DNA from: Thinopyrum elongatum
Taxonomy: Eukaryota > Streptophyta > Magnoliopsida > Poales > Poaceae
Length of the DNA stretch: 64,000 bases
Assembly: GCA_011799875.1 (NCBI GenBank)
Contig: CM022302.1
Coordinates: 52,705,065-52,769,064 of the forward strand
Reading direction: 5' to 3'
In this document: positions 10,097 through 21,271 of the stretch, piece after piece
Layout: every line of letters starts with the position of its first letter
How positions within the stretch are numbered: position 1 is the stretch's first letter
Made by a program: the position numbers and the translations under genes
Notes under the pieces: generated by a model
What the model was told of the DNA's origin: nothing
The model's input: only the letters and a program-made list of their open reading frames with translations
Database searches by the model: none

Positions 10097-11164
10097 AACA
10101 CGCTGTGGACGGCGTACTTCGACCGGCGCCACGAGGAGCAGCTCGCCTCCACCAATGGCATCGAGCCCCATGGCCGCCTCAACTCCGACGGGCGGCGCCA
10201 ATGGTGGGGTGTCCCCGGCCGCACCCTCGAGGCCGTCCTCGAGTACATCAAGGCCGGCAACACGCCACGCCTGGAGTACCCGGCGCCCCCCTCCTTCTCT
10301 TGCCGCCGCGGCAGCTCCTGGACGCCGCGGCGAATGGAGACGGCAAGCTCCTCGTCGTCGGGCTCCCTCTCCTTCGGATCGCCGGTGCTGTGCCCCGTCA
10401 AGCCGGAGCCACAGGAGACGCCGCTCGGGCCGCCGCACCCGCGGCGGCGCCCTAGTCATCAACGAGGGCGGCCGTCGCCCCTCTCCTCCCTCTTCCCGCC
10501 TCGTCTGGCCGAAGAGCGAGCCGGGGCTGCTCCCCGTGAAGAAGGAGCATGAGGCCATGGCCGCCGCCGACGAGACCGCCCTGAAATTGGCGCGGAGGAC
10601 TACGCCTGCGAGGAGATGGCGCGCCAGCGCCGCGCCCTCAAGGAGATCGCCGCTCGGCGCCGCGAACGCGAGGAGGGCGGCGTCGTCATCCTCGACGACA
10701 GCGACGAGGGGGCACCCGGGCCGTCCAACCCCCCACGCATCGGCGACGCTGGTCAGGGGTGCAGCAGGGACGGCGGCGGCACGCAGGACGGCGGCGACGA
10801 CGACGACGACGGCGGCGGCGACTACGCCAAGATGTACAGGCTGCTCGGCATGTAGAAGACGGGCGGGCGGCGGCGGGGGCTTTAGTATTTAGTTGTTTTT
10901 AGTAGTAGTATTATTTAGTAATAGTATTTAGTTGTTTTAAATTTAGCTGTTTTCAGTTTTTTTTACAAATATATCAATAAAATTGCTGGTTAGGTCGAAT
11001 TTGTGTTGTGTTTGTGCGAATTTCGGCCGAGTTTAGTTTTTAAAAAATGATGTCTGGGGCGGCCTTGGGGCGGCGGTTGGGAAACCGACCGCCCCACGCC
11101 GATTTTTTCGCCGGCGCGCCCCCAGACGGCGCTATTTGAAGCCCATGAGGGGCCGAAGATGCTG

Positions 11165-11809
11165 TTAGTCGAATCAGTGGTCGCAGCCACATCGATCCAT
11201 AAGCTCAGGGTGCAGGATGCCCAGGCTTGGGTATTCAAAGAAATCGACAAGTGGATGATGTCCTTTCTCTGGGCAGGCAAGGACATGCTAATGCAGCCAA
11301 TGCATGGTCGCTTGGGACAGGATTTGTAGTCCCACATGTTTCCGCGACCTTGGTGTCAGACCTCTTCTGCTTCAGGCGCTTGTGCTTCAGGTTCGTTGGG
11401 AGTGGTTGCGCAGGAAGGACTCGGAGAGGTCGTGGCAGGGAGTGCTGATGATGGTGGACCAGCAGACTAGGTTGGTTTTTGACAGTTTGGTCAATACCAC
11501 GGTGGACACTAGGAACAAGGTGCTCTTCTGGAAGGATCGCTGGATCCACGACTTCTCGATTGCTCATATCGCGCCCTTGATCGTCGAGATGGTCAGTACT
11601 CGTAGCCAGTACTGGCGCTCCATTCAGCAAGCCATGATCAAAACCGCCTAGGTGCAAGACGTTCAAGGTGATCTCTCGTTCGTAGCGCATATTCAAGTGA
11701 ATCACCTCTGTCAGGTCATCGCCTCTGTGCATCGAAATACCCACGATCCGGATCAGTTCGCTTGGCCTTGTGATGCTTCAGGGAAGTACAATGCTAATTC
11801 TGTTTACAA
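11165..11809 (+). pseudogene. LINE reverse-transcriptase remnant, right piece
   Basis: Continues the LINE frame of 2291-2410. After the TTA it reads GTC GAA TCA..., giving VESVVAATSIHKL and then WMMSFLWAGKD. Following a frameshift near 11290 comes the conserved VRWEWLRR...SWQG...LFWKDRWIHDFS zinc-knuckle-side region typical of plant LINE ORF2 C-termini (open at 11304-11651). A stop at about 11650 and a further short stretch, DASGKYNANSVYN, follow. The frame ends where a CACTA-type terminus begins at about 11810. It lacks endonuclease and the catalytic RT core and is non-functional. Confidence 0.8.
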
Positions 11810-11829
11810 CGCTACTAGGAAATAACTTA

Positions 11830-12085
11830 TAGGTAAAATATTAGTAGTAGCGCTGGTTAATTCCATGTTGCTACTGTTAAGTACCAGTAGGGCTGGGCAG
11901 AATAGACGCTGCTGGTACTACTTAGCAGCAGCGCTGGGTAGGCCACACGGTGCTACTGTTAAGTGGGCCATAGTACACCCAGGGCAGGAGATACTAGCCC
12001 ACGTAGCAGCAGCGTGGGCACTGACCCGGCGCTACAGCTAATGGGCTTAGCAGTAGCGCCGGCCCGTACCCCGCGCTACTGCTAA
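11830..12085. repeat. CACTA-2 subterminal GCGCTACTGCTAA-type repeats
   Basis: At least seven variants of AGTAGCGC / GCGCTACTG occur in both orientations, interspersed with TGCTACTGTTAAG. These are likely transposase-binding repeats. Confidence 0.65.
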
Positions 12086-12099
12086 TGGGCCCCATCCAC

Positions 12100-12375
12100 T
12101 TCCTCCGCGCGCGGCCCGTTCCACCTCTCCCTCACTCTCCCCTCACACTCTCTCGCTCTCGCTCTCTCTGCCGCCGCTATCGCCCGCCGCAGCCGTCGCT
12201 CATCGTCGCCCCTGAGGTATCTCCCTCCCTCCTCCTCTCGTCACCCTCCTCCCCTCTTCCCTCCTCTCGCCGCCCTCCATCAACGCCTTCTCCCTCCTCC
12301 TCTCGCCGCCCTCCTCCCTCCTCCCTCCCACCCTCCCCCCTCCTCCCTCCCTCCATCCTGGCCTCCTCCCTCTGT
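12100..12375 (+). repeat. C/T-rich low-complexity tract
   Basis: Dense CTCCCTC and CCTCCTCCC repeats with CTCTCGC. The position, downstream of the subterminal repeats and upstream of the exons, would suit a 5' leader of the CACTA-2 gene. The Pro/Ser ORF across it is compositional. Confidence 0.55.
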
Positions 12376-12840
12376 TCTTGTAGATAGTAGGTTTAGCAAT
12401 GTTTTTTGAATACAATAGAATGTAGATTATTTGAATGGAATAGAAAATTTTAGTAAATTTATGTCTTTTGAATAGAGTAGAAAATTTTCAATAAATGTAG
12501 GTGTTTTGAATAGAATAGAGTAGAAAATTAGAAAATGTTCAGTAAATGTAGGTCTTTTGAACCAAATACCTTGAAGTAAATTAGGTATCAAATAAAATAT
12601 AAAAATGTTGTTGCCAATTATATTACGAATTATTTTTATGTCATTCTCACATTGCCAAATTTAGAGAGATAGACCTACTTTCTTGAAAAACTAGGGTATT
12701 TAGTTATGCTTGTTGTCCAAATGAAATGTTAGGATTATAAGATATATTTAAATGTTTTTGTCAATATTGAACCATTGAAATACAATGAGCGCCAAGTTTG
12801 AAATTTTCTATATAAATGCTCATGTGTGAATGCTCATGCG
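12376..12840. other. AT-rich spacer, possible intron
   Basis: AT-rich DNA with three variants of a GAATAGAATAGAAAATTTTCAGTAAATGTAGG motif between 12410 and 12560. No ORF. It lies between the leader-like tract and the first recognisable exon, so it may be an intron. Confidence 0.4.
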
Positions 12841-12845
12841 TGGCG

Positions 12846-14236
12846 CAGGGTACATCATCGACGAGCCGGTCGACGACGCCCAGAAGATCACCGACGACAC
12901 CCGCATTGTCGACAACCATCATCTATAGTGAGTAAACATGGTCTATGTGGTTGCTTAAATATGAAAATGAAGGATATGTGCTTGCCCTAGTGTCCTATGT
13001 TTGCAGGGAACACCTCCGAGTGACCTATGTTTTGCCGGAGTGTTGATTCATTTCCATTCCGGCAAATTTCAGACGCTCGATATGTCCTATTTTAGCAAAG
13101 GTCATGCCGAAATTTTCCGTGAATTTTAGCATGACTTGTGCTAGAATATATAGGAAATATCGAGTCCCTGGATTAACCGGAAAGAGAATTAAACGACATT
13201 TTAGGTTCACTTTAAGTCTGTCGGGGCTCCATACATGACAGTCAAAAAATTAGTGAGGGAGAGTGTCCACCATATATGAGAGAAGAAGAATGCCGAATAT
13301 TGTCATCGGGGTCGCTCTTCCTCTTCTTTCTCATGATAGACCTTTTGGTAATGCACGGGAAGGAAGTGAAGAGCGACCATCACCGACGGTCGAATGATCA
13401 GTGAGGGAGATTCCACCATATACAGTCAAAATATCAGAGAGCAAGAATCTCGACTATTGTCGTGGGGGTCGCTTCTTCTTCATTCGCAGGTGCTAGACAT
13501 TTTGGTGTAATGCACTTTTGAATGAAAGGAGGAGCGACCATCACCGACGATCGCAAATATCATAGAGGAAGAATCCCGACTGTTGTCGTGAGGGTCGCTT
13601 CTCCTTCATTCCCGTGTGCTAGACATCTTGGTGTAGTGCACTCAGGAACGAAGGGAGGAGCGACCATCACCGACAGTCAAATATATCAGAGAGGGAGTGC
13701 CCACCATATACACCACGTGAGATGAGAATTTTCAAGGAAAGACTCGACAGACCAAAAGTCAACCCATGCTGAATAGTGATCTATGTGTTGAGTTCCTAGT
13801 AATTGTCGTTGATTTATAATCTTTGAATTTTGAACACAGGAAATATCTGACGACGATAGGATCCCCGAGTGCGATTACTACAACGACGACCGAGGTATGT
13901 GCGACATGCCTCACCTATGAAATGGTAGGTTCTTCGCCGTCAAGCTGGACGAGACCTTCAATGTTTGTACAGTACGCAACGACGACAAGTATTTTTTCGT
14001 AATTAATCATGACTTTGTGCTTCTTTGCTTCAATGTGTAATTTCTGTTTTTTTCAATTCGACTAGTACATCCCTTGCCATGCAAGACCATATGTCTTGGA
14101 GAAGCTCGGTTTCCAAGAGAGTGACAATATGGAGAAGAGATGAGCTCACCTTAGGACTAAACATGGTTACGCTTTTCGCGTTAAACTCTACAATGCAATT
14201 AATCACTCACATTTTGGTTGCTCAAATTGGGAAGCT
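12846..14236 (+). pseudogene. Decayed multi-exon gene of CACTA-2 (B3-domain-like, tentative)
   Basis: Exon-like segments with splice signals are visible. The first, 12847-12929, reads GYIIDEPVDDAQKITDD and is preceded by GCGCAG and followed by GTGAGT. The second, from about 13841, reads EISDDDRIPECDYYNDDRG with a GTATGT nearby. The third, about 13931-13990, reads RFFAVKLDETFNVCTV. The last, from about 14067 to 14236, reads YIPCHARPYVLEKLGF and, after a stop, HGYAFRVKLYNAINH with FGCSNW. These resemble a B3-domain-like protein often found with Triticeae CACTA elements; this is from memory. In-frame stops (one near 13917, one near 14140) make it non-functional. The LTR array interrupts the last exon. 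Confidence 0.45.
13220..13735. repeat. Tandem/inverted repeat block with GAGCGACCATCACCGAC units
   Basis: GAGCGACCATCACCGAC recurs at 13371, 13532 and 13658. Each copy is followed by ATATCAGAGAGGGAG-like DNA and preceded by a partly complementary GTCGTGGGGGTCGCTTCTTC segment, so each unit can fold into a hairpin. Spacings are 161 and 126 bp. It lies in what would be an intron of the CACTA-2 gene. Confidence 0.7.
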
Positions 14237-15627
14237 TGATATGTCTCCACCGTATCTACTTTTCCTAACGCTTTTGCTCTTGTTGTGGACTCTAATTTGC
14301 ATGATTTGAATGAAACTAGTCTGGACTGACACTATTTTCAGCAGAACTTCAATGGTGTTGTTTTTGTGCAGAAATAAAAGTCTCGGATTTGGACGAAACT
14401 TTTTGGAGAATTATTTTCCAATAAATAAAAAATACTGGAACCAAGACCCACTGGAGGGGGGGCCCTGGCTGCCCACAAGACACCAGGGCGCGCCCTGGTG
14501 GGTGGTGGGGCCCTCGAGGCCCCGCTGACCCTAATTCCGACGCTATAAAATCATATTTTTCGAGAAAAAAATAGGAGAGGAAGTTTCATCGCATTTTATG
14601 ATACGGAGCCGCCGCCACCTCCTGTTCTTCATCGGGAGGCCAGATTTGGAGCCCGTTCGGGGCTCCGGAGAGGGGAATCTTCGATCTTCGTCATCACCAA
14701 CCATCCTCCATCACCAATTTCATGATGCTCCCCGCCGGGGGTGAGTAATTCCTTCGTAGGCTCGCTGGTCGGTGAGGAGTTGGATGAGATTCATCATGTA
14801 ATCGAGTAGTTTTGTTAGGGCTTGATACCTAGTATCCACTATGTTCTGACATAGATGTTGCTATGACTTCGCAATGCTTAATGCTTGTCGCTACGGCCTG
14901 AGTGCCATGATTTCAGATCAGAACCGTTTATGTTTTCACCATTATATCTATGTTCTAGATCCGATATTGCAAGCCATATGCACCTATTACGTGTTATGAT
15001 CCGTAAACCCCAAAGTGACAATAGTTGGGATACTTTCCGGTGATGACCGTAGTTTGAGGAGTTCATGTATTCACTATGTGTTCATGCTTTGTTCCGGTTC
15101 TCTATTAAAATGAGGCCTTAATATAACTTAGTTTCCTTATGGACCCTGCTGCCACGGGAGGGTAGGAGAAAAGATGTCATGCAAGTTCTTTTTCATAAGC
15201 ACGTATGACTATTTACGGAATACATGCCTACATTATATCAATGAACTGGAGCTAGTTCTATGTCGCCTAGGTTGTGACTGATATATGATGAATATCATCC
15301 AACCAAATCACCGATCCAATGCCTACGAGTTTTTCACATATTGTTCTTGCCACGCTACTATTGCTGTTGCTACCATTACAACTGCTACAATACTGTTACT
15401 GCTGTTACCGTTACGACTGCTATCATTACTATCACTATCAAACTATCATATTACTGTGCTACTAATCACTTGCTGCAGATATTTAATCTCCAGGTGTGGT
15501 TGAATTGGCAACTCAACTGCTAATACTTACAAATATTCTTTGGATCCCCTTGTGTCGAATATATAAATTTGGATTGAATACTCTACCCTCGAAAACTATT
15601 GCGATCCCCTATACTGATGGGTTATCA
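14237..15627 (+). repeat. LTR L1 (outermost, left edge of array)
   Basis: Starts TGATATGTCTCC and ends GGGTTATCA, 1391 bp. TATA box TATAAAA lies at 14544-14550, just downstream of a GC-rich CCCTGG...CCAGGG stem. It has neither the 31-bp deletion of the L2/L4/L5/L7 class nor the 63-bp deletion of the L3/L6 class, so it is the most complete LTR. The upstream flank is CACTA-2 exon DNA ending GAAGCT. The partner target duplication lies outside the window. Confidence 0.9.
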
Positions 15628-15705
15628 AGACCTTTTTCTGGCGCCGTTGCTAGGGAGCATAGCTATATTTGTTGAGTCACTTGGAATTTATATCTATTTA
15701 TCACT

Positions 15706-18464
15706 ACGAAGAATCCTAAAGATACCAGAACCAAGATTTTTCCCTCTAAGGCGAGGGGAGGTAAGGAATTAACATCTAGCTCTGTACTTGATCCACCTTC
15801 GGTTCTGAATAAACTTGCAACACCACCACATGCTATTAATCTTGATATGTCGCCAGTTATTGATGATGCTATTTCTGCTATGGATGATGCTTATGACGAT
15901 GCTAGTACCTTGCTTGATGATAATGTGCCACTAGGTGAATTTCTTGATGAACAACTTGCTAAAGCTAAAGATATTGAGAATGCTGAAACTGATGAAATTA
16001 CTGAAACTGAAAACTATGAAGCACCTATTAGACCTAGTTCTCCTAGATTTGAATTGCCTAAAATACCTGAGGGTTATGTTATGGATGGAGAGGTAGCCAG
16101 AGACTTTCTTGCTTGTAAGGATAGCGACGATATTAAGAAATTATTATGCAAGTTGAAAGAAAAATCCTTGAATGCTAGAATGAAATGTGATCCTAAGTTT
16201 GCTACTTCACCTATTTTTCTTACTGATAAGGATTATGAATTCTCTATCGATCCAGAGTAAATTACTTTGGTTGAATCCGATCCTTTCCAAGGCTTTGAAA
16301 CCAAAACTATAGTGGCACATCTTACTAAACTAAATGATATAACCACCCTTTTTGCTCAGGATGAGAAAATTCACTACTACTATATTCTTAAGTTATTTCC
16401 CTTCTGATTAAAGGGTGATGCTAAGACATGGTACAATGCTCTTGCTCCTGGTTGTGTGCGTAGCCCCCAGGATATGATTTATTACTTCTCTAGAAAAAAA
16501 ATCCTTCTCATAAGAAACAAGCTGCCTTACAGGAAATATTTAACTTTATGCAAATTGAAGAAGAGAGTCTCCCATAAGCTTGGGGGAGGCTTCTCCAATT
16601 ACTTAATGCTTTTCCTGATCATCCTCTTAAGAAAATGAAATACTTGTTATCTTCTATAATGGACTAACTGATGCTTCTAGGGACTTCCTAGGTAGTTGTG
16701 CTGGTTGTGTTTTCAGGGAACGAACTGTTGAACAAGCCGAGAATTATTGAATAACATATTGAAGAATTATGATGATTCGACTATTCCTGAACCACTGCCT
16801 AAAACCACTCCGAAGAAGAGGGGTATCTTATTTCTAAGTCTTGAAGATATGCAAGAGGCAAAGAAATGTATGAAGGAAAAATGTATTAAAGCTGAAGAAT
16901 TTAAGAATTTACCACCTATTGAAGAAATACATGGACTTGACATACCAACATCACAGGTGGTAGAGGTAAATTATTTATTAAAGTTTGATGAAAGTGACAT
17001 CCCTTATAATAAACATCCCAGCCAATGCCTATATGAATTTGATAATTATGTTATGAAGCAAGATCACTTCAACGCAAATGTTATAAAACAATTGAAATAA
17101 AATTTTGATATGATTGCTCGCTTGAGTGACTTGTTATTTAGAATCACTAATGAAGTTGGAGGTGTAGGAAAATATGCCTCTATGGTTCAAACTCAGTTAG
17201 AACAAGTTGCTAAATATCAAAGAGAACTACTTCGTGAAATGAACAATAATATGAATGATTATGTTGTTATAGTAGCAACTAGAGGAGGCAAAATGACTCA
17301 GGAACCACTTTATCCTGAGGGACACCCTAAAAGAATTGAATAGGACTCTTAGAGAATTAACACTGATGCACCTAGTCCTTCTCAAAACAAGAAGAAAAAG
17401 AAAAATGATAGGACTTTGCATACCTCTAGTGAACCCAAAATTGAAAAACCTACTAAAGATAATAATGATGTCACTATCTCTGATGCTGAAACTCAATCTG
17501 GTAATGAACATTTACCTAGTGATAATGAAAATGATAAAGATGCTCAACCAGACAATGATAAAGAACCAGATAACGATGTTGAGATTGAACCTGCTGTTGA
17601 TCTTGATAACCCACAACCTAAAAATAAACGATATGATAAAAATGACTTTTTGCTAGAAAACATGGTAAAGAATAAGAACCATGGGTTCAGAAACCCATGC
17701 CCTTTCCACCTAAACCATCTAAGAAAAAGGATGATGAAGAATTTGAAGGCTTTGCTGAAAAGCTTAGGCCAGTCTTTTTGCGCACTCGTTTGACTGATAT
17801 TTTAAAGATGGCCCCTTATGCTAAATATATGAAAGAAATTGTTACTAATAAAAGAAAAATAGCTGAAGCTGAAATCTCCACCGTGCTTGCTAATTATTCT
17901 TTTAAGGATGGAGTACCTAAAGAACATGGAGATCCAGGAATACCAAATATACCATGCTCTATTAAAAGAAATTATGTTAAACCTGCTTTATGTGATTTAG
18001 GAGCTGGTTTTACTGTTATGCCTTTCTCTTTATATAAAAGACTTAATTTGAATAAACTCACAGCAACGGAGATATCACTGCAAGTGGCTGACAAATCAAC
18101 TGCCATACCTATCGGTATTTGTGAGGATGTACCCGTTGTTTTTGCAAATGTTACTATCTTAACAGACTTTGTTATACTTGAGATGCCCGAGGACGACAAC
18201 ATGTCGATTATCCTTGGTAGACCCTTTTTGAATACTACAGGGGCGGTTATTGATTGCAACAAAAGCAAAGTCACTTTTCATATCAGTGGTAATCAATATA
18301 CGGTGCACTTTCTGAAGAAAGAATTCTAAGTGAATGGTATTAATGTCATTGAAAAATCTCCGACAATTACTATTGGTAGTTTTCAACTCCCTTTGCCAAC
18401 TGCGAAAAGGAAATATGACATACTTATTGTTGGGGATATGCATATCCCCGTTGATGTAACTTAG
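15706..18464 (+). pseudogene. U1 gag-protease remnant
   Basis: The start codon is lost (ACG at 15706 where other copies have ATG AAG AAT). The gag part is open to a private stop (TAA 16258-16260). It then shows the shared stops TGA 16405-16407 (LFPF|LKGDAKTWY), TAA 16575-16577 and TAA 17098-17100. An Asp/Glu-rich hinge (about 17440-17600) leads to a retropepsin-like domain, open at 17697-18329, with DLGAG..VMPFSLYKRL and ILGRPFLN. A further stop (TAA 18327-18329) precedes the usual end, TAG 18462-18464. In family terms gag forms the particle and the protease matures it. This copy cannot make either. Confidence 0.85.
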
Positions 18465-18771
18465 TGTTTTACGAAAGTTCTTTGGGTTCATGTTAATCGA
18501 AAGTGATTGTTAATAAGACTTGATCAACCTTATTAATGGATTGTTTTCGAGAGACATGTGGTCGATGAATTTAGTAAGCACAACCTTCTGTCCCTACTTT
18601 TTATTTTCTGTTATTCTTAGTTAAATAAAAAAATGACATGTTTACCCTGTTTTCTGAATTTTCCGTTCAATAAAAAAGTGATCAAAAATAAAAGTGCTCA
18701 GAATGACCTGAAATTTTAACACAATTTTTTTCTGAATATTTGAGAATTTCTGGCACAAATAACATCATGAG

Positions 18772-18855
18772 GGGGTGCCCCTGGTGCCCAGAAGACACCA
18801 GGGCGTGCCAGATACCCGAGGCATGCCCTGGTGGGTGGTGGGCCCCACGTGGCCC
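18772..18855 (+). promoter_or_regulatory. U1 GC-rich stem module upstream of ORF2
   Basis: GGGGGTGCCCCTGGTGCCC, then AGACACCAGGGCGTGCC and GCCCTGGTGGGTGGTGGGCCCC. It closely resembles the module just upstream of the TATA box in each LTR. The CCCTGG/CCAGGG arms can pair. Whether it acts in transcription of ORF2 is inference. Confidence 0.45.
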
Positions 18856-19255
18856 CTCTCACTTATCCCTTTAGCCAAAGTCATCTCCTACCTCCAGAAA
18901 AAAATCACTCTTACTCTCTCTCTCTCTCTCTTGTGTTCTTGCTCTCAACCCCATGGATTTCGATCTCTTTGCTCGAAGATCAATTTTCTAAAACTGTCTT
19001 GGGGGATTGCTACTTGGTATGTGACTCCTCCATTGCTCCAATTAGGTTTTGTTCTAGTGGTTTAATTTTTGAGTATTTAGCTACTCTTGGTGCTGCTGTA
19101 GATGAGCTTGCATGTTGAATTCTTGGAGTTCTAAGTAGTTTGAATGCTTAATATAGCCTCTATGCACCCATATGAGTAGTTGCTATCAATCTTGTGAAGT
19201 TTTGTTGACAAAAATTTTGTGGCCAAAATTTTCAGCATTTTATTCATAGGAAAAG

Positions 19256-20275
19256 ATGAGTTTCTTCCAGAAGTTTTCCTCCAAAAAAAATGACAAGGGA
19301 GTCAATGGGGAATCATCAGACAATGACCTCAACACTCCGAGAACGGCAGAGGTGCGACCGTGCGAATGGCCACATAATACCTTCATGGACAAGGCCGGGT
19401 TCCATCAAGACTTTGCCAAATTCATTGCAAATGCCGGTCTAACTGACTTCCTCGCGGATGAGTGTGACCAACACCACATCCTCACGAACTCCTTTGTGCA
19501 AAAATTTTATTTTCTAAATAGGCATGAACCTCCTGAGGTGCGGTTCAATTTATATTCTGAAACCCGTCAGATACCACTCACTGAATTTTGTGAGATATGT
19601 TTGATTCCCTCCGACAGGGTATTAAGAGAGCTTAGACCGGCAGAGTTTGAGGACTTCCTCCTCACTTTGACAGTGGGTGAGGAAAGAGGCGTGTCGAAGG
19701 CCACCGCCACTAGTTTGTAGTTTCCTTCTGTGCATTACTTTGCTTTATTCAACGCGAAGTGTTTAACTGCTAGGGAGAAGGCCGGTGCACTTAGTGCTCC
19801 CAACCTCGCCATTTTACGCTGTGCACTACACAATGATCACACCTTTAGCCTAGGGGCTATTGTTGCACGTCGTCTACACCTCAACAAAACTAAGGGCAAA
19901 ATCCATGGTGGTATTTATGCCACTCGCTTAGCGAGTCACTTTAATGTTCAGATATGCCAACATGACTATCGGCTGCCCAGAGTTTATCTAGATCACCAGG
20001 CGATGGTGGCTCACCAGTTTACTGATGCTGCTGATTCTTGTAACAACATTCGTTATAACTTGGTATTCAGCGAGGATACCCATGATATTATCCCATTGCC
20101 TGCACCTGCTTTGTTTGATTCTATTGCCAGGAACGGAAACAAGGTCATGCCAGCAGACATTATTGCCTACTGGAACAACCAGACAATGGTAGAGGACGAG
20201 CCCCAAGAGTGGGATGCTTAGGTGCCACCGCCACAACACATTCACATGGGGCCGGATGGCTACTACGGATGGTGA
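19256..20275 (+). pseudogene. U1 second ORF, Athila ORF-1-like, broken
   Basis: Begins MSFFQKFSSKKN and aligns throughout with the intact 335-residue copy in U2, with four extra codons near 19818-19835 (ILRCALHNDH). Two X-type stops interrupt it: TAG 19718-19720 after KATATSL and TAG 20219-20221 after EEWDA-type residues. The final TGA is at 20273-20275. Recognisable segments are FALFNAKCLTAREK, FSLGAIVARRLHL and HGGIYATRLASHF, which resemble the plant ATHILA ORF-1 family. The molecular role of that family is not firmly known to me. Confidence 0.75.
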
Positions 20276-21271
20276 TTACCAAGCTTGGCCAAAAGCCTAA
20301 GCTTGGAGGAGTACGTATTTTCACCGACATTACATTCATGTTCACACATTTCATTCCAGTTGTCGGTGTTCATACTTTTTCATTGTATTATCCATGCTAT
20401 ATTTATTTTCTTGCTTTCTTCTTGTGTGTTTGAAAAACTTTGAGAAAATCCAAAAATGTTTCTTGCTTCTTTTTGGTTTTTCTTTCTAGTTTTATTTAGT
20501 TGTAGTATTAAAAGAAAACACAAAAAGATTTCTCATTTCTTATTTTGTTTCTTGGGAGTTCTCCCGTGTAAATAGTTTTTCTCGTTTTTGTTTATCCTTC
20601 TTTTTCTTTCTTTCAAGAAAAGCAAAAAAAACTCCAAAAATATTTCAGTGTGTTTCTACAAAATTCTTTTTGTTTTCTTTTGTTAAGTTGTACCAAGGAG
20701 AAGACCACGATGAAAATGTTGAGTGGTACTCATATGCATTATTGTGGATCTAACAGAGAGCCCATATTATTTTGTCTTCTCCTCTGAATAAAATATTGCA
20801 GATTCCAGCTTAGTCCACGGCACTCTTGAACTATTATTGTTTTCATATCATTCGGTCATGCAAGTGAAAGGCAATAATGACGATATTTGATGAAGTGACT
20901 GTCGCAGGGAAAAGCAGGTATGAACTCAACTAGTTTTTGTTTTTGTTTTTGTAAATATGTTTAACTCAGTATCCATGATTCAGCACATTATGATCAAACA
21001 TGTTTGCAATGATAATTAGACATTATAGTTGCTCATGCCATGCTTAAGTAGCTAGGAGTGGATAATGATTTATCTTGTGTGTCAACATGCATTAAAATGA
21101 TTGTGATGTAGTATGATGATATGGTATCCTCCTCTCAATGTTTCAAGTGTCTTGACTTGGCACATGTTCACCCATGTAGTTGAATCAAAACCAACATATC
21201 CTCCATGATATTTATATTTATGGTGTTTATATCCTACTCATGCTAGTATTCAATATTGATTATTCATAATG

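Larger units (their letters stand above)
2950..10855 (+). pseudogene. ORF carried by the Harbinger-like element, split and frameshifted
   Basis: The reading frame opens with ATG at 2950 in GC-rich DNA and runs to 3216, where CACTA-1 interrupts it. It resumes in frame at 10100 after the AAC duplication: the codons before and after join as ...DSN|TLWTAYF.... Downstream there is a frameshift near 10428 and a compensating one near 10590, and the frame ends at TAG 10853-10855. The joined product would be about 320 residues. It has a tryptophan-containing central part (QWWGVPGRT), a Pro/Ser/Arg-rich middle and an acidic Asp/Gly C-terminus ending in MYRLLGM. I recognise it as a type repeatedly predicted from Triticeae transposons, but I know no function. 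It is neither an obvious DDE transposase nor a clear Myb-like partner protein. Confidence 0.6.
2411..11164 (+). mobile_element. PIF/Harbinger-like element (split by CACTA-1)
   Basis: The left end GAGCATGTCCAGCCGCGCCC follows TTA at 2408-2410. The right end, read on the other strand, starts CAGCATCTTCGGCCCC and is followed by TTA at 11165-11167. A TTA target duplication with GAGCATCTCCA-like ends is typical of PIF/Harbinger. Without CACTA-1 the element is about 1.87 kb. It carries one decayed ORF and no recognisable DDE transposase, so it is probably non-autonomous. The terminal repeats are short and imperfect. Its insertion interrupts the LINE frame, and that frame is restored by excision in silico. 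Confidence 0.65.
11810..14236 (+). mobile_element. CACTA-2: left part of a second CACTA-like transposon
   Basis: It starts CGCTACTAGGAAAT, one base from the CACTACTAGGAAA start common to several Triticeae CACTA families. The next 250 bases are packed with AGTAGCGCTGG / CAGCGCTAC motifs in both orientations, as expected for a subterminal array. A decayed multi-exon gene follows. The LTR array inserts at 14237, and the right end of CACTA-2 is not in the window. Its own left target duplication cannot be checked. Confidence 0.6.

Noticed and set aside
12085..12415. Pro/Ser-rich and Gly/Arg-rich ORFs
   Set aside because: A CT-rich low-complexity tract explains both strands.
15360..15480. ORFs in a CTGCTAC/TTACTATCA-rich part of each LTR (for example MMNIIQ...), recurring seven times
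   Set aside because: They lie inside LTRs across a CTA/TTA microsatellite-like tract and recur only because the LTR recurs.
16405..16407. Programmed stop readthrough at the shared gag TGA
   Set aside because: The context (TGA TTA) is not a known plant readthrough signal, and two more shared stops follow. Ancestral loss of function is simpler.
17972..18491. Antisense ORFs of about 100 codons over the protease, also in U2, U4, U5 and U6
   Set aside because: They mirror the conserved protease frame and have no family resemblance; shadows of the real frame.
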